Of a stretch of DNA of 64,000 nt, positions 1 through 12,538 are shown piece after piece. Below the pieces are notes generated by a model. That model was not told the origin of the DNA. It was given only the letters and a program-made list of their open reading frames with translations, and did no database searches. The stretch spans positions 2,542,001 to 2,606,000 of the forward strand of contig NC_092410.1 in the NCBI RefSeq assembly GCF_009017415.1, in the 5' to 3' direction. The number at the start of each line of letters is the position of its first letter. Position 1 is the stretch's first letter. The position numbers and the translations under genes were made by a program. This stretch comes from Aspergillus flavus. Lineage: Eukaryota; Ascomycota; Eurotiomycetes; Eurotiales; Aspergillaceae.

Positions 1-1259
1 AAACTCGCGAAAGAATGTAAAGATAATAATGACAAGAGAGAAAATTGTCGCATCAAAAGTTGGGCAAAATTGGAAATTTGCTTTTTTTGCCGGGCGGAGA
101 TTGTTGGGCGGTGTGAGATGTGGTGTTTCACATGTTCCTGATTTGCTGCCTTAGGCATGCAGGAAAGTATACCAGAAGTATAAAAGACGGATACAGCCTC
201 ATAAGGACTCACAATGTGATCATTGGATCAAATACGCAACCATATCTTTCTTTCTTCTCTGAATAGTCGTTCCAATGCTACACCAGGTATAGCGTCAGCA
301 AAGCATTGGTGGTAAATCACGAAATTTTGCCTTATCAGCATCTTCCGCTAGACTATACACCTTGTTCGTACTGGTTGTGTAGATGCACCTATGTTTTATG
401 TGCTATCTTTCTCAGGTGCCCTTCGCCATGAAAGGAGGAGCCGTCACCAAAGTAGTACATGGCTCGATCTCAACAAGACAACAGCCCGATATCCTTTATA
501 TTCCTGATAACCAACCGCTGATCCTTTCCAGAATCGCAAGACATTCAAACCCTAACAGCCTCTTTCAATTCTCTCTTTCGAAGTCCCTGAATTTTGAGTG
601 AGCTTATGTAGATGCAATATCAATAACAAACATCAAATCAAACTAGAACATACAGTGGCATACCTGGTAATGAAGTACACGGCGAGACTATGTTGTATTC
701 GTAGTTTCTTTATATTGATGTTCGGAGTCCTTGCTTTATTTCTGTATCTGTCTACTTCATTATATCAGTTGCATAGGATGTGGTAGAATATCCTAGCTAG
801 AACTTATGCACCTGAACTACTAGTGGCTTACTTATATAGCCTTAGTCTAGAGGCGAAGTAAGAGTCGCGTCGGGGTACATACTACTGGACTTCTGGTCCC
901 CATTTTTCTCATCGATAAACCAGCTTCATCTAGCTACATCAAGATGACATGACACCCAGATAGTTCTACTCAACGGATGCCTAGGAGGTAGAATACAGGT
1001 TAATTGTCATCTTATGTCAGAACCTCCTCTGATATCATATCTGCCACCCAATCCAATGAGATCTTGAACTACCTAGTCGACGGCCGCATTAGTGTAGTTC
1101 TAAAATAACCATAGTTATAAAGACATTGACACATAAGGTGATACTCTCAAGAGCAGAACGAACTTGGGGATACAGATACAAACAGCTTAGATCGGTTCCC
1201 TTTCTTGATATACATTTTAATTATCAAAAGAGCGATATAAGAGGCCTCAATCTACCAAA
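1..1259. other. gene-free stretch at left edge
   Basis: I see no convincing gene here. Two short open frames (383-601 and 598-786, +) have no recognisable domain, and the second starts in the AT-rich part of the stretch. The right end is the presumed 5' flank of the WD40 pseudogene. No tRNA or tandem repeat was noticed. Confidence 0.6.
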
Positions 1260-2641
1260 ATGGGGTATATGAACCAGCCAAAATTCATGGAACTCTACGC
1301 CTATGCCCTAGAGAGTGACTTCCAGATCCCAGACGGCGAGTCAGCGGCATGGGCTCCAGGACACCCTTTTCACTGGGGTCAAGAGCTTGATAAAATAATC
1401 CTTGGGGGAGTAGGGTCGTCTCTGTCCTTGAGTCCCGATGACCAGTTTCTTGCGGTCGGGGTAGGACAGAATATCCACGTCTATTCTACGTTCACGAGGG
1501 AGTACGTGGAGACCCTGACGGGACATTTAGATGAGGTGTCACGGGTGTTTTTCGCTTCAAGAATGATCGGATGCGGACTGTACACACTTGTCTCTTCTGC
1601 GGAGGGCTCGATCGTGATCTGGGAGCTTGATAGGGATGGGAAGAATGTGTCTGCAGAGAAAGAGAACAAAGTAGATATCGACACTCTTTCAGCCGAGGCA
1701 GCGGATATCGCTATATTTAAGATTGTATCTGATCATGGCTGGGCACTAGGCGATCGCGGAGGGCTACAAGACAACTATAACTAAAGCCGTGGACATCCAT
1801 GCCTTGGAGAAACAAATCACCTTGGATGGCAAATTTGCGTCGTATGGCGCGCCTTTCAGTCCCAACGGATAGAAAATGGTATATGTCACCCAGAACAACA
1901 CCGCTCAGAACGAGATGCGCGACGCAGAAACTCTGCCTTGCGTGAACATCAGGAATATCGAGGCCAAAGAAAATCGGTATCGCCTTCTCGGGCATACCGA
2001 CACGATTATGTGGGTAGCCACAAGCCCAAATTCAACGCTCGTTGCGTCCATCTCTTGGGATGGCACCGCTCGCATCTGGGATGCGGATGACGGCGACTGC
2101 TTGCAGGTCCTAGGGCCTTTTGGAGGACAAATGTGGTCTGGTGCTTTCTCTCCTGCCTCCAAATACATCGCTATTTAGCCAAGGTAGTCCGAAGGCGGTT
2201 GTTTATGTCTACGATATAGAAAAGGCCGAGGAGGTTTTACATTTCGAGGGGTGTGAGCACTGGGCTCGCTCGCTAGATTGGAGCCCAGACGGTAAGCTGC
2301 TGGCGGTAGGAGCCAGCGACAGCAGCGTCCGTGTCTTGGACCCATATACGGGAGAAGAGAAGATAGGTTGGAGGTTGAAATTCGACAACCGACTGATGAG
2401 GAGATTTGCGGGAATTCAAGGAGTCAAGTTCATCGACGCAGGGAGAAAGCTGATGTTTCGCTCTACTGTGGGATTTACCGAAGTATATGACTTACAACTA
2501 ACGAAACAACAATTTGCCAGGGGACCTGAATGTCAGCTGGAGAGGGGGAGTACTTCCAAGCCCATTTACACTGCAGACTCTTCTCTCCCAGTAGTGTCGG
2601 ATGCCGATGGAGCCGTGAGGTTCTGGAGACATTGCGAGTAA
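1260..2641 (+). pseudogene. WD40-repeat protein, broken by two frameshifts and a stop
   Basis: Three overlapping frames join into one beta-propeller protein of about 455 residues. The first part (1260-1784) has a WD40-like blade ending in a GSIVIWEL motif. Near 1750-1760 the reading moves to the next frame, which continues open as AIAEGYKTTITKAV. That frame meets TAG at 1870-1872 in the middle of a typical FSPNG-x-KMVYVT strand, then carries a clear blade with SWDGTARIWDADDGDCL. Near 2171-2178 the frame shifts again (KYIAI then FSQGSPKAVVYVYD) and runs to 2641 with a blade containing DSSVRVLDPYTG. No GT..AG pair repairs these breaks, and sequence on both sides stays protein-like, so I read it as a recent pseudogene. 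The intact relatives are WD40-only or NACHT-WD40 proteins of fungi. Three separate assembly errors would be the alternative. Confidence 0.8.
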
Positions 2642-2971
2642 GTATGTATATATATTTAGCCCTAGATGTATAACGAGACGGGTAACGATGATGCATAATT
2701 ACCCGTGGAATTAAAACCTGTAGTTTCCGAGATACCGACCCGTATTTATGAATAGATTACTATGCTTCCCACGTGAAATCCGTCGCTTTGGTGTGAAGCC
2801 GAGAGAGATTGAATGAACTGATCAATTGAAGGATGCGGGGAAAGTGTCGATCATCCCCATAAAATGGGTCGAGATCCATTTCTTCCTCCCAAATTTCAGG
2901 CAACGCTCGCGCTCCTGAACATTCACTGCTGCAACTTACTAGTGAATTGTGAATACTTCAATAGAATCGCA

Positions 2972-3580
2972 ATGCGCCTCTTCGTAGGCCACTTCGTGCT
3001 TTCGTTTCTACTCTTCTCCCTTAACATTGGTTGCGCCTCGGCCGGGATCAACACATCATGCTTGAAAGTCGTCACGGCGCTGGCCGCCCGCCCCGGGGAT
3101 CTCTTTGCTAAATTCCAAGAGCACATCTGCGACCAAGGGTGTCGACCGACAGTTCCACATTGGGACCTCTGGACGAGAAACAACTCCTTCCTCCCCGCCG
3201 TGCGCAGCGTCACGAAACGCTTAGAGGCGCCGCGACATGAAGAGGCGATGATTAAACTGGGAGACGACGCGGCGGACATTATCAAGCGTCGTTGTGGTCC
3301 GCTACTGCATGGCGGCGATCTTTGTTCGGACTCGGAGACGTTGGCGGGCTTCGGAAATTGTTTCAAGACGAATTTCGTCCGGGCGGCGATAATGAATTTG
3401 CCGACATTGTTGCCTATGGTTAGTGAGGAGGTCTGTCGGGAGCAGTATGAATATCTTAAGACCGACAGGTTGTGGGAAGAGATTATCCCCAACAATATGA
3501 AGGAATATGCCAGCGTGTGCCAGACTCTGGGAGATGGAGCGCCGGAGCTTGACCATGGGAGAGTGCATGAGGAATTATAG
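2972..3580 (+). CDS. small secreted cysteine-containing protein, 202 aa
   Basis: Single-exon gene with a predicted signal peptide (residues 1-24, hydrophobic core FVLSFLLFSL, likely cleavage after ASA). The mature part of about 178 residues has cysteines near residues 30, 54, 58, 94, 103, 115, 133 and 165, suggesting disulphides. An in-frame ATG lies 36 codons upstream at 2864. I chose 2972 because only this start places the hydrophobic core at the N-terminus. The family is not recognised; it has the size and composition of the many Eurotiales secreted proteins of unknown function. It lies just downstream of the WD40 pseudogene and just upstream of the ABC1 gene, all on the same strand. Function unknown. 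Confidence 0.7.
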   Translation: MRLFVGHFVLSFLLFSLNIGCASAGINTSCLKVVTALAARPGDLFAKFQEHICDQGCRPTVPHWDLWTRNNSFLPAVRSVTKRLEAPRHEEAMIKLGDDAADIIKRRCGPLLHGGDLCSDSETLAGFGNCFKTNFVRAAIMNLPTLLPMVSEEVCREQYEYLKTDRLWEEIIPNNMKEYASVCQTLGDGAPELDHGRVHEEL

Positions 3581-3888
3581 GCTACGAATGTGTATATATA
3601 CTCGATGTACTATAGTATATACTGGACATGCTGCAAACGATGTTTGATATCACGGGATTAAGGATCGGAGATTCCGCGGACATAATGAAATCATTTCCTT
3701 CAGGGTCTGGACTTGTCAGCATCTTCTCATTCAACTTATACTCTTCCTTCTTTCCTCCCTTAAACACATCCCCGTTTCTTACTTCTGCTTATACATTAAC
3801 CTCTTATAATTCTCTATTCTTTGCTAACCTTACATGAGTGCATCATGATAACCCGGACCTGATCAATTTCCCTCCTCGACACCTCCGA

Positions 3889-5955
3889 ATGGCGTCAATG
3901 ACGTCGTTCGCCCGCGCACTGCGGTCCACTCCAACTACGCACACGACCACCTGCTCTATCCTCCGATCGCATTTACGTCCTCGCTCTCTTCCTCGCTCCG
4001 TTTCCCCTCGGTCCGCTCGGTTTGTACACCCCGGTGCTTACCAGCCTTTCGTTCCGCCGTCCCCGAGCGAGCTAGGGAAACCCGCCCCCGCAAAGACCTA
4101 TGATCGGTCCCGCAAATGGCTCCGACGCCTTGTCTATCTGTCGCTAGCCACCGGGGTGGTCTATGCAATTGATACCCAGTTCTACGCATCATCCCTGACG
4201 AGAACAGCCCGAACTTTCACCTTAGGTCTAATTGTGGCTCTGGACTATAAGATCAACTTCCGACCCAATCCTCTCCTAGCCAGCTCCATCAACCATTTAC
4301 ACACTCGCAACGCCGAGAGACTGTCGGATTTGCTGCGGCATAATGGAGGCCTCTACCTCAAGATCGGTCAGGCAGTCGCCATGCAGTCCGCCATTCTGCC
4401 GCCCGAGTTCCAGAAAATGTTCTCGCGTATGTTCGACGATGCCCCGCAGAACGACTGGAAGGATGTGGAGAAGGTCATCCGCGAGGATTTTGGCAAGTCG
4501 CCGGAGGAAGTCTTTGGCGTGTCGTTCACAGGCGATCCCACCAAAGGTGTCATGGAGCGCAAGGCCAGAGCCAGTGCCAGTGTAGCGCAGGTTCATTGGG
4601 CTCGCTTGGCCGACGGAAGAGAGGTTGCAGTGAAGGTCCAGAAGAGGGAAATTGCGCAGCAGATCCAATGGGATTTATGGGCGTTCAAGTAACCTTGCCT
4701 TTCCTTCTGAGCTGGCTTTGGCTACCTACTGACAAATGATAGGGTCGTGACCTGGGTCTACAGCCGTGTGTTCGATATCCCGTTTTACTCTTTGGTCCCC
4801 TATGTCAGCGAGCGCTTATTCCTGGAGACGGACTTCGAGAATGAAGCCGATAACTCGGAGCACATGGCCAGACTCGTTGCAGGCGAGTCACGCCTCCGAA
4901 ATCGTGTGTACATTCCCAAGGTCTATCGTGAACTGAGCTCCAAGCGGGTCATGACCGCGGAATGGATCGAGGGCGTCCGCCTCTGGGATAAAGATGCTAT
5001 CACACGCTCCTGGCGCGGTGGCTGGCATCAGGGTAGCCCAGGATGCCACGGGACTCCAATGGACCCCCCACAGTCCGACAGCACATCCACCAAGGTCTCT
5101 CGCAACCCGAACGCAACCCAGCTCAAACCGGAGCGGGATCACTGGCGTGGATGGAACGGCCGCGGCGGACTCGGCCTCTCCCTGAAAGAGGTGATGACCA
5201 CCATGATCGACCTGTTCTCAGCCCAGATGTTCCTCTGGGGCATCCTACACTGTGACCCGCACCCGGGCAATATCTTCGTCCGTCGCAAACCCTCGGGTCA
5301 ACCAGAACTCGTCCTAATCGACCACGGCCTCTACATTCACATGGACACAGATTTCCGACACCAATACGCCCGCTTTTGGAAGTCACTTCTCACCTTCGAC
5401 AACGCCGCCATCCGCGACATCGTCAAACAATGGGGCGTCACGAACCCCGACATCTTCGCCTCGGTCACCCTCATGCGCCCCTACCAAGGCGGCGACCTCT
5501 CCACCCAACAACACTTCGAAGGCCTCTCCAAGAAGGACCGCGCCCAGCGCCACTACGAAGCCCAACAAGCCGCCCGCAAAGGAATCCGCCAGATCCTCGG
5601 CGACGAAAGCAAATGGCCCAAGGAGCTCATCTTCATCGGCCGGAACCTGCGCATCGTCCAAGCCAACAACCAATTCCTCGGCTCCCCCGTCAACCGCATC
5701 AAGATCACAGGCACCTGGGCGTCCCGCGCCCTCGTCGAGTCTCCCGATCTCCCCCTCAACGAGAAAATCCAGAACTACGGCCGCCACATCCTCTTCCGGC
5801 TCGTGCTCTTCACCAGCGACATTTACTTCTATTTCACGAAGATTAGACAGTTCCTGAGACTCGGGGGCGGAATGGAGGATTCGCTGGAGGCGCAGATGCA
5901 GAGTATGGCTAAGGATATGGGGGTTGATTTGCAGCAGAATGTGTTTGAGGGATAG
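3889..5955 (+). CDS. ABC1/UbiB (ADCK1-like) atypical kinase, mitochondrial
   Basis: Two exons, 3889-4688 and 4743-5955, with a 54-bp intron (phase 2, AA|G making Lys). The product is 670 residues. The N-terminus is rich in Arg, Ser and Thr with almost no acids, as in mitochondrial presequences, followed by a short hydrophobic segment (about residues 80-90). Family hallmarks are visible: the inhibitory KxGQ motif in LKIGQAVAMQ near residue 157, the Ala-rich loop ASASVAQVH, the VAVKVQ lysine strand, HCDPHPGNIF near residue 436 as catalytic loop, and DHG in place of the usual DFG. Proteins of this group (yeast Mcp2/Cqd2, human ADCK1) act in the mitochondrial intermembrane space/inner membrane in lipid and coenzyme Q homeostasis. 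The ortholog assignment is inference from motif order and length. The track GTG at 3838 is not used; the first ATG is 3889. Confidence 0.9.
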
Positions 5956-6320
5956 AAACGCCTTACCTCCACTCCGTGTATAATATTCCTACATATAGAG
6001 TCCTCACTCCAATTCCTACCAAAACGTATATATACGATGAATTCTGCATGTGTGGGTTTCGTATACATCAACAATACCAACCTGACACATCACATTCCAT
6101 TAAGTAAAAACACATATCTCATTCCTCATCGGTAGAACTCATCAAATCTTTCCAAGAAAAGCTCAAGCTCGCTATGCTCCAAACACACAAATCAAATATG
6201 AATACAATATCTCTTTCAAACTAAAAATTCACCGGAAAATATTATGCGCAAGAAAAGAAGATCAAAGGGTATCTACCGCGCCAACTAACAAACTAGCGAA
6301 ATTAAAGCGATTATCCCCTA
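5956..6320. other. intergenic, convergent gene ends
   Basis: AT-rich spacer between the 3' ends of the ABC1-family gene (+) and the disordered-protein gene (-). Both 3' UTRs presumably lie here. Nothing else seen. Confidence 0.6.
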
Positions 6321-9097
6321 CTACTCCCACCCAGAGAATCCAACGGGTCTCCACTCCTGGCCCGGATACGCCGTGCTCGACATCAGGATCTCTTCGCTGG
6401 AATCGTCGTCCGTCTGGACGGGTAACTCGACCGGGGCGTCGTTGTTGAGGACACGGCCTTCGCCTCGCGTGGGGTGGAGGTTGCCCGTGGATTGGGAGAG
6501 AGGGGGCATCGAGGGACGAGCAGGAGCGGGGGTGTCGCTGAGAGGGGGTTTTTCGTCGCGGGGATTTTCCTGGGGTGGGTCTTTGGTATCCTCTTCGTAG
6601 GTGGGTAATCGGTCGTGGCCGCACTGGAGGACGCCTTGGGTGGTCTGCTGGCGCCAGGCGAGAGCGTTGTCCGGGGGTTTGTCCTCTTCGGATTCGCCAG
6701 GAATGGTCAGTTTCCAGGGTCGTTCTTGGTCGCCGATGCGGCTGGTGCGAGGGTTTTGGCGGAAAATACCCAGGTGGTAGGCAGGGTCGGTGGTGTCGGT
6801 GCTGGGAATGTGTCTTTCTTCCGGGCGCGGGGCGAAGGTTTTCGGGCTGCGGGAGCGGATGTTTAGGTCTTGGGCGTATGTTCTTTCCTCGGAACGGCCG
6901 CGGGAGGGTGGGGATTGTGGGGCGGGAACGACGGGGGAGGCGATGGGCGATGCTCGCAGTGGGGATGCTAGACCGGGGGATGCGATCGGTGGTTGTTGAT
7001 ATTGGGGGGTTTGGGGGTTCGTGGGTGGTCGGAAGAGCGGTGATTGGGGAGTGAGTCGACCATTTCCGCTTCCACTGCCACTGTGTCGATGCCGGAAATA
7101 ATCGGTCGGCGACGGAATGCGATTACTCGTGATGGTATTGCTGGCCACGTCTTCGACAGTGATCTGCTGCGTCAAGGGGGTACCGGGTTCTTGGGGATCG
7201 TTAAGCCGCGAGAAGGACTCCGGCGCGAAGTATCCTTCCACGGGAGGAGGTTGGCCCTGGAAGGAGTGGTTCTCGATATTTGATCGGGGCCGATCATACT
7301 CGGCGGAGGGAAGATGAGAGTGGTCTGAGGTGGACGTGCGCTGTGATGAGACGGGATAAAGCCGGTCCATTGAATGGGCCTGACGCTGGATTTGGACGAC
7401 CGGTGGAACGTGGGTTTCGGCAGCTCTTGATTTGGGCCGGCCATGTTCCGCTCGACGGTTGAAGAAGCCCTAAGTGGAATATTAATATCACTGAATGGTA
7501 AGCTTTAACAAGCGGCTTAGGGGGTGTGTCTGGGGGAGAGAGAGTGTGTGTGAGACACATACACTTATTTTGTCTAACGCTTTCCTGTGCGGCTGACCCG
7601 TCTTTACACCGTGGGATTCAGAGGCCCGAGAAGGACGACGAATTTTGTTGCCGACCACCTTCAGCTTCTCCATTGTCGATAAGGCTGTCTGCGTTGGCGC
7701 TTGCTTCGAGGCAGGCTGGGCGGGCGGGTTGGAGGGAGCATGATCGGTGGATTGGGAAGCATCGCGGGGTCTACTGCCTGACAGAAGAGGTCGAAAGACA
7801 CCGCTAAGTCGGCGCGAGGCATGTTCAGCCTCATCGCCTGGCCAGGGGCTCTTCGGCCTGCGCCCTTGACGATCGGGCCTAAGTATGCCGCCAAGACTTT
7901 GGTGCTGACCATCGCCCCCGTCATGATCCGACAAGAATGACACTCGCGACGAGTTCGCCTGGCCTGGCGCAGTGGATTTGGAACGTTAATTCCTTGTCAA
8001 ATTGTTGATCAGCGGTTTATACTCACCAAGTACTTGGCGCAATGGCCGTTGCGGGTCTCGATCCGCCTCGAGGGTGCCCAAGGATGACACGGAGGGCACG
8101 GGCTGGAGTCGCACTTGCACGCTGGAGCCCCGCCGATGGTGACTCGGATCCAGCAGCGTTGCCGTCTTAATTTCGCCGTTACTACGTTGGCTATCCCGAT
8201 TTTTGGTTTCCATGACTGAGGAGTAAAACCGTTTCCCCGTAGACGACGGTGCCCGAGTGGTCGTTTCGCGTTCGGGAGACGGTTCCTCGGACGCAGGCTG
8301 TGGCTGAACGTTATTTGGCTGGTCCATTGGATCGTCAACACTGTTGGCCTGCTCCGTCCACGACAGGATCTTGTCGCCAATGTCCCGCTGGTCGCTTTTG
8401 TACTCGGGGATCAACAAAGGTGCGTCATTGATGGCCACCTGAATCGGGGTCATCGGGGGAGATTCGTTCTCCCTCGACAAAGGCTTTCGGGGAGGACAAT
8501 CCCTGCCAGGTTGCACGGGCGCTAATCGATGCGCCGAGGATGCACTATCGCCAGGCAACTCCCAATGCTCCTGGGATCCTGTCGGCGCAAGGACTGCAGA
8601 GTCAGACGCCGCCAATTCCGCCAGATCTCCAGCCGTGCTTCGATAGGATAATGCGTGACCCGACTGACCTGATCGCGAATCTGCATCACTGAAGCCCAGT
8701 GCAGCAACTACTTCCTTGTCCAGGTCCTGTGTAAGACCGGAACGGTGCCGATGGACGCAGGATGGCTCAGGATCCGTGTGATATCCTGGGTCTGCTACCG
8801 CGCCCTCCACCGGCCTACGCGCCGAGACCGACGGGACTTGTTTGCGCTTGATGTCCAAGCTCAACCGCTTCACTTGGCTGTCTCGCGCGCCATTCATCAC
8901 TGGAAGACTTCCAAAGTGGACCGTCCGTCGCTTGTCGTGGTTCTCTTCCGCTAGGTCTAGAGCAAGTTCTGAGAAAGAGAATTTTCTGCGATAACCCCGA
9001 CTCGATTCAAACCCCTACAATCACCGTAACATTAGATGAGTTTAACCAGACGAGGGTATTAAGACCAAGAAAAGTTCCCAACCCGAAGTACAGACAT
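6321..9097 (-). CDS. long Pro/Ser-rich disordered protein, about 847 aa
   Basis: Four exons proposed on the minus strand: 9097-9092, 9014-8027, 7963-7563 and 7469-6321. Introns are 77, 63 and 93 bp. The last two have standard donors (GTGAGT, GTATGT) and their phases fit, giving QVLGQANSSRVSF and NKIRRP...KIS then GFFNRRAEH. The first exon is weak: only ATG TCT, donor GTACTT. The acceptor at 9015 is good because the frame is open and protein-like from there (GFESSRGYRRKFSFSELALDLAEE). The protein has no recognised globular domain. It is rich in Pro, Ser, Arg and Gln, with repeated SP-containing stretches around 6880-7060 that resemble phosphorylation-rich linkers. An alternative 5' end is splicing from the upstream gene's 3' end (donor at 9283). 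Function unknown. Confidence 0.7.
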
Positions 9098-9270
9098 TAA
9101 TCATGTCACATTCTGAGTGCGGAGATATGTTCAATTACAGACATGGTATCAATAGAAACATAAACAAAACATCAAACATCAGAAACATGCTGGCACAGCG
9201 ATGGATAATCCGGAGGTTCCCACTCGCTCCCTGCACCGATGAACATGACATACCACCCATAAGAAGAAAA

Positions 9271-11744
9271 TTAAGGCTCTACCTTGTCTGACCCTCCACC
9301 TTTAAATTTACTCCTGCCCTTGGCAAACAGGCCCTTGGCGGCTTCGCCCGCTTTGCCGCCGAACACACCAGCGGTGTGGAGGAAATCCTTCCCTCGTTGT
9401 TCCACATGCTGTTTATTCATCATGGAACCAAGATGAGTCGAAGGACGTCTAACATGGCCTGACCCGGACGACCCTTCCTGGTGAGACGACACGAGGTTCC
9501 CCAGAGACGACAGTTTAGGGAATTTGGCCCGGGGCACAGGGTACTTGGACTCATCTGTTGTCTGTTTCAAACTTTGCTGCACAACATCTGCGTACTCAGG
9601 GTGGGCATGAATCGTAACCCGGAGCCAATTATTGAGACCGGTGTCGATCGTCACAAACTGGTCTCGGGTTTTGTTGAACGCTTTCACCCGTTCGTCGGAG
9701 GTCTTCAACTCGAGGATATCACGGAAGCCAAGCAAGCTTGCTTCAATAGATGGTGACTGCGTTGGTGCAAGTGCAGGCGCAGGTGTTACGGCGTCCTGGT
9801 TTGCACCTGCTGGGGAATAGGCATCTCCAACGGTTTGGGCATTGGCAACTTCTGGAAGATATCGACCCGAAACGATGCTACTGTTGTCTGTGGCAGACGG
9901 GGGTATAATGGTCAGCTTGGGCTTCTCAGGCACATTATCGCGTTCAGCCTCATCATGTGTCTCAACTGGTGGAGCCACAGTGTTGGGCTCAAGTTCGGGC
10001 TCGGGTTCGGGCTGAAGACTTTTCTCGTCAACCACAGGAAATTGTCCGGGGATCGGCCCTACTGGAGGGGATTGGACATTTGTCGCGGGCACAAGCTGTT
10101 CCTCGGAGGAGGCAGACTCCCAGGAGAATCGCCTCTTCAACTTAGGGGTTATGTCTTGTTGCGGAGCTGCATTTGGTGCAGTAGTAGACGTCTGCAGTGG
10201 ACTACTGGAGTATAAATCCTGGGACTCATTCTGCGCGGGGTTGTATCCAAGGACGGGTTTGAACTCCCCCTGAGGGCTGGCACTAGCTGTTTCGTTCCAG
10301 TATCGTTCATATTCGCTCGGAATGAGACTATCCTGCCGACTCGTTTGAGGCCTGGACCTGTCTTGTGGGTCCGGTTCCTCAGAAGGGGTGTTTTCTCGGC
10401 TCAAAGAACGAATGATCTCCTTCCTCAATCTGTCACTCTCGGTGTCTTGCGGTGAATTTTCCGTACTCAGGGAGGGAACAATGGTGGGAATAGAGTTTTC
10501 AGGCGGAGACATGTTACCACTGATTTTGAGCGGTGCAGGTCGATCTTCTGCGGCTGTGGTAGTCGGTTGCACGGTAACTTGTTGATATGTTGGCGTGGAC
10601 TGGTCCTGAGGCGAGTCAGATGGAAGGTCCGACGACATCTCTGCTAATGATTCGGGAGCGATGGTATCGTTATTGGTGATTATTGGCCGTCTCAAAGGAC
10701 TGTTATCTGGACTAGGAACACTCAAATCACGGCGATGACCAGGTTTAAAGCCTCTCGGTGGAGATGTACTCTCCGGCTCTTCCTCAATCGTTGGTGTCTT
10801 CTCGTTTGTGCCACGAGGAGGGATAATCGGGCTTATTATCGACGTGCTATTGCTATCCGACCGTGTAATGCTATCGATGATAGTGCTCGGTGTCTCCGGA
10901 ACGTCAAAAGCTTGATTAACCACAGACCGAAATCCGACGGAGGGGTTATGGTGTAATTGAGGTTCTTGCTGCTGTGGTTCGGCGGGTTGGTCTTTCTGAG
11001 CGTCAGACGAAGGTGCAGCCGTGAGATCTGCGCCGAATCCTGACAGACGCCTGATATCTGGGAGCCCAATGATAGGAACATCATTCTGAGGTCTTGAAGG
11101 AACACTCTGGTTCTCGGATTGCTTTCCTTTTGCTTCCTGTCCTGCCGGGCTAGTTGTAGGTACTGGATCTGTGGAGGCCCGACTCAAGCTTGGAGGGCTT
11201 CCTGGCCCCACTGTCTGCTCGCGTAACCGGCTATAGATGTCGGCTGAGCGTAATGGGAGGTTGTGATTCTGTTCTTCTGCGTTGCGGTCGGCTGAGTGAC
11301 TACGGCTATCCGCCACAGGGCCGGTCCCTAGCGTCATTACCTGGTCCATTGACCGAGAGCGATCCATTCCAAGAGCCCAGGGCTTAGGTATGTTTCTGGA
11401 CGCTAAACCTGGGAGGTCCCCGGTGCTTTGATTCAAAGGTTGTTGTTGCGGTGGAGGAGGAACTGGATCCTCGTCGTATTCATCGTACTCATCGTCACCC
11501 CAGTCATTGCCATCGTAAGAAATCTTCTTCGCTTCAACCCAGCGCTTTGTCTTCGCGCGATTCACGTTCGTTTTAAACGATATGGGGGTGCCGCCACGTG
11601 GCTGGGGCGACAAAGGGTTATCGGCGCCGGGAGAATCCCTAAAGATGCAGAGAAGCCTGATCAGCACAATTCCAAGGCTCCGAGAATGCATCCGTCTGCA
11701 TGTACTTACACCGGCTCGTACGGGTTCTGAAATGGGCGAGCCAT
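9271..11744 (-). CDS. conserved disordered protein with basic N-terminal motif, 800 aa
   Basis: Two exons on the minus strand: 11744-11710 and 11638-9271. The intron is 71 bp with donor GTAAGT and acceptor TTTAG, phase 2. The N-terminus reads MARPFQNPYEPVDSP, then a conserved block SFKTNVNRAKTKRWVEAK followed by SYDGNDWGDDEYDEYDE, then hundreds of residues rich in Pro, Ser, Thr and Asp. A short ordered C-terminal part (about residues 640-740, FRDILELKTSDERVKAFNKTRDQFVTIDTGLNNWL) looks helical, and the tail is Gly/Lys-rich. I have seen the KRWVEAK/DGDDWG type block in ascomycete proteins of unknown role but cannot name the family. The gene shares a divergent promoter of about 790 bp with sed5. 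The start at 11744 is better than an ATG further in because it gives a clean splice into the conserved block. Confidence 0.8.
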
Positions 11745-12538
11745 TATATAGGAGGGTCAGGTCGCCTGAACCAGATGGACCGCATCAACGCAAATGCCGC
11801 GTTCACTCGATCTGATATGGCTTGCGATGTAATATTTGGCACCAGTGGAGTGATCAAGCTGCGAGGATGGAGCGGGAGAGAAGAAGCAAGTAACAAGACG
11901 AGTGGTACAAGCGATGACGTGTGTGCGCCGGCTCGGCTGCGGGCAGGAGATTGGGGGCGTCTGACGTGTTCGAAATATATTCTTAGACCAATCCAAAATA
12001 GAACAATTGTCGTATCGTGTGCGTTCGTGAACCAAATGAGTGAGCTGCTGCGGTCGTGCCCCTGACGGTACTAATAGGCTCAAGTATTCGCCTGCCTAAA
12101 ACGAATAGATAGCGATGACTGTGGCTGGTAAGGCACCGATTGTGGCGGGTCCATCACGTGGCCCTAGCCGCCTGCGCTTTGCCCATTTTCGGATGGACGA
12201 CGAATTCCCCGGGATTGCGAAGTACGTCTTCGGCCATTCTCTCTGCGACATCTCACCGAACCCCGTTCGCTCGGAGACTAACGATCTCTGCAAGTGCAAT
12301 GATATGACACTCACATAACGCTCTTACACCGCTTGTATCACCACCGTTCCTCTCATTTTTCTTTTTCTTCACTGTTGCCTTGTGGCTTCGCCGAACGGAC
12401 ACGTCTACAAGTTGCCTCCTTATCGATTAGGTTAACCCCGTATAATCGCATAACCCATTCCTTTAGATCCCGGGGTTTCGCTTACCTCCCCCCTCAAACT
12501 ATCACCCGCACTCCACCTCACTATACGCTGCTAGCGAA
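11745..12538. promoter_or_regulatory. divergent promoter region between the disordered-protein gene and sed5
   Basis: About 790 bp between two start codons that point away from each other. A TATATAAT stretch lies just upstream of the minus start (about 11744-11752), and pyrimidine-rich runs (for example 12340-12370) precede the sed5 start, as is usual for fungal core promoters. Short open frames here have no coding character. No factor-binding site is assigned. Confidence 0.5.

Noticed and set aside
383..786. Two short plus-strand frames at the left edge
   Set aside because: No domain, low-complexity codon use and AT-rich surroundings.
5376..5846. Plus-strand 156-codon frame rich in Arg, Pro and His
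   Set aside because: Alternate-frame shadow of the GC-rich second exon of the ABC1-family gene.
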